Shown piece after piece: positions 62,550 through 64,000 of a stretch of 64,000 bases of DNA (the stretch's first letter is position 1; each line of letters starts with the position of its first letter). The DNA is taken from the NCBI GenBank assembly GCA_002720865.1, contig PBIO01000013.1, positions 1-64,000 on the forward strand. The letters run 5' to 3'. A program made the position numbers and the translations under genes. The stretch comes from Halobacteriovorax sp. (GTDB lineage: Bacteria; Bdellovibrionota; Bacteriovoracia; Bacteriovoracales; Bacteriovoracaceae). The notes beneath the pieces were generated by a model that saw only the letters and a program-made list of their open reading frames with translations, was not told the DNA's origin and did not search any database.

Positions 62550-63101
62550 CTAATCTTTTGTTAGATAACCTGCTTGAGCAATTACATATGCATCTGCGGC
62601 ATCGTAGCATCCTGGTTCTAAAATTGTTTGATTCTTTCTAGGCCCTGATTTTAGTGTCTTGGTCGGCCAGTTGAAGGCTACCCGTTCAGAAACCCATGTA
62701 TGTACCTGTTCCTTTGTAGGAGCCCCACCCTTAGACTTGCGGACAATCTTTAGGCCAACTAGCTTCCTTGCCGCGTTGACATTAATATATTCTGGTTCAA
62801 AATCAAATTGTTGTTGTACTAAATAACCCACTATCCCATTAAACCTGGCCAATGTTAGCAGGGTCTTTGCAGAAGATAAACCAGGTCGAAATGCTTGAAG
62901 GTTCTCCTCAATATAGGTTTTAGTTATATTATACGGCGCGGCTATAATAGACAGATGTTCTGATGCTTCTTGTGCCTTCTTAAAGAGGCCTATATGTTTA
63001 GACAGTGGTATATACCCCATCGCAACTAGTTGGCCCTTAGGGCCTAATACACACCACCCAATACATGATGTTGATATATCAAGGCCTAAAATATTATCCA
63101 C
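62550..63101 (-). CDS. RuvC-like Holliday junction resolvase
   Basis: 183 residues with an RNase H-like fold: ILGLDISTSCIGWCVL (Asp8), KTYIEENLQAF (Glu about 69) and the C-terminal DAADAYVIAQAG acidic motif. It matches RuvC family nucleases found in place of T4 endonuclease VII in several phages. It resolves branched DNA before packaging. The start is a GTG that overlaps the upstream TAG (TAGTG), so translation is coupled to the truncated virion gene upstream. Confidence 0.82.
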   Translation of the reverse strand: MDNILGLDISTSCIGWCVLGPKGQLVAMGYIPLSKHIGLFKKAQEASEHLSIIAAPYNITKTYIEENLQAFRPGLSSAKTLLTLARFNGIVGYLVQQQFDFEPEYINVNAARKLVGLKIVRKSKGGAPTKEQVHTWVSERVAFNWPTKTLKSGPRKNQTILEPGCYDAADAYVIAQAGYLTKD

Positions 63102-64000
63102 TAAAAATCTACCTTGACACGAAACACATACCCATCACTGTTTCTCTTAATAATAGGTCTAGCTAGGTTTGTTCTGGCTACAACATTCAAGTTTTCATCA
63201 TGAAAATTTAAACCGGTGATATAAACAAACTCTGATTCATTTTCACTGGCAAAATTTGATGCATATAATTTTTCAAACTGAGGGTTGGAGGAAGAGTTTA
63301 TTGTCCCTGCATCACAGGGAACATGGATCTCCATGATATGAATGTTTTGATCTCCTGCCATCTTTACCTCAAACTGTTCCTTACCATAATATGGTATAAC
63401 TGGAGATTTTATAACAGATATTCCTTCTTCATAAATTATACTACCTGCATCTGCCCACTTAGCGTGGGGTGTTTTAGCATCAGCACGATAAAGACCACCA
63501 ATCCCATTATCACGCATTCGAATTCTTACCTTACCATCAGAACCGGTAACATCAGAATCATATATTTCGTACGTGTTTGGTTGAATCGCATTTCCATAAA
63601 ATAAGTTTGATGCATCAAAAAACACAACTTCGTTCGACGACCCATCCCTAGTTCTCTGAAAAATTGTCAAAACAGAACCTGGTGCAATACCAGGATTTTC
63701 TGGAGAAGCACCCATAATTGCAGCCATGGTTCCAGATGCCTCTTCTGGTGTCCCTTCACCCAAGCTATCAACCTGAATAAGGCCTGGGTATAACGTTTCT
63801 TCAGGAATTAGGTTCGTCAAAGAAATCTTACTATAGTCTAAACTACCAAAATCGTTCGTATATTTCTCCGTTTCAGAACCAGAAACAGGGTGGGTTGTTA
63901 TTGAGCCAGAACTTAATAACCGAAACCCGGGAAAAAATAGACCGTTGTCACAAGGAAGTACAGTTAAATTACGCTTTCTAATTGATGACGTCGCAAACAA
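63101..64000 (-). CDS. Virion structural protein, 5' end cut off by the window
   Basis: 299 residues are visible and the frame is open to the right edge, so the true start lies outside. It is beta-rich. The end VYITGLNFHDENLNVVARTN, LARPIIKRNSDGYVFRVKV and an internal KVRIRMRDNGIGGLYRAD followed by IIYEEGISVIKSPVIPYYG resemble the C-terminus of large baseplate or tail structural proteins seen in other big myoviruses. It probably belongs to a baseplate gene cluster to the right of the window. Its end overlaps the RuvC-like start. Confidence 0.55.
   Translation of the reverse strand: MFATSSIRKRNLTVLPCDNGLFFPGFRLLSSGSITTHPVSGSETEKYTNDFGSLDYSKISLTNLIPEETLYPGLIQVDSLGEGTPEEASGTMAAIMGASPENPGIAPGSVLTIFQRTRDGSSNEVVFFDASNLFYGNAIQPNTYEIYDSDVTGSDGKVRIRMRDNGIGGLYRADAKTPHAKWADAGSIIYEEGISVIKSPVIPYYGKEQFEVKMAGDQNIHIMEIHVPCDAGTINSSSNPQFEKLYASNFASENESEFVYITGLNFHDENLNVVARTNLARPIIKRNSDGYVFRVKVDF

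Noticed and set aside
1-64000. CRISPR arrays, insertion sequences, introns, inteins or integrase/att sites
   Set aside because: No direct-repeat arrays with spacers, transposase or integrase motifs, or interrupted core genes (RNR, terminase, RecA and helicase are all continuous) were seen.

Overview
This window is a fragment of a large, tailed, contractile (myovirus) bacteriophage genome with a T4-like but highly diverged core. All genes lie on the minus strand, tightly packed with short gaps or ATGA/TAATG-type overlaps. The T4-type set is recognisable from the translations: gp17-like terminase, gp20-like portal, gp21-like prohead protease, gp23-like capsid, gp13/14/15-like neck candidates, gp18-like sheath, gp19-like tube and a PF12322-type gp26-like protein. 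The replication set (class II RNR, DnaB-like helicase, FEN nuclease, RecA, short family A polymerase, RuvC) is unlike T4 and recalls far-T4/RM378-type and uncultured marine phages. No host gene, rRNA or tRNA was recognised. The host cannot be named from the sequence; a Gram-negative aquatic bacterium is only a guess.

Layout in transcription order, from high to low coordinates: a truncated virion protein (63101-64000); RuvC-like resolvase, DnaG-like primase and a single-polypeptide SbcD-SbcC (gp47-gp46) fusion (58334-63101); two small genes; packaging and head genes (terminase, portal, core/unknown proteins, prohead protease, acidic scaffold, major capsid; 45799-57603); neck genes (42414-45629); two giant paralogous sheath proteins, tube, tail-assembly chaperone with a probable programmed frameshift, and an 1883-residue tape measure (27734-42286); baseplate proteins (20115-27719); a replication and nucleotide block (9720-20072); a ClpP-like protease, CHAP endolysin and CPBP-family membrane protease (7950-9708); and an adhesin module of fibres and lectin-like proteins (1-7902).

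How it works together: primase, helicase, SSB, RecA, FEN and RuvC supply replication and recombination, while RNR and a MazG-like NTPase handle nucleotides. The prohead forms from portal, scaffold and capsid precursor, which has a T4-like LxE cleavage site near residue 61. The genome is then packaged by the terminase, and a long contractile tail carries a diverse set of adhesins.

Most notable observations: a T7 slippery run joining the gp26-like gene to the next frame; the SbcD-SbcC fusion; tandem giant sheath genes; a short RxRxx-type terminal peptide shared by five otherwise unrelated adhesin-module proteins; a duplicated leader/terminator element and a repeated 13-mer in that module; and a recurrent ATATTTA element upstream of many genes. 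No gene-free stretch exceeds 300 bases. The longest, 392-640 and 5907-6101, hold the duplicated element.
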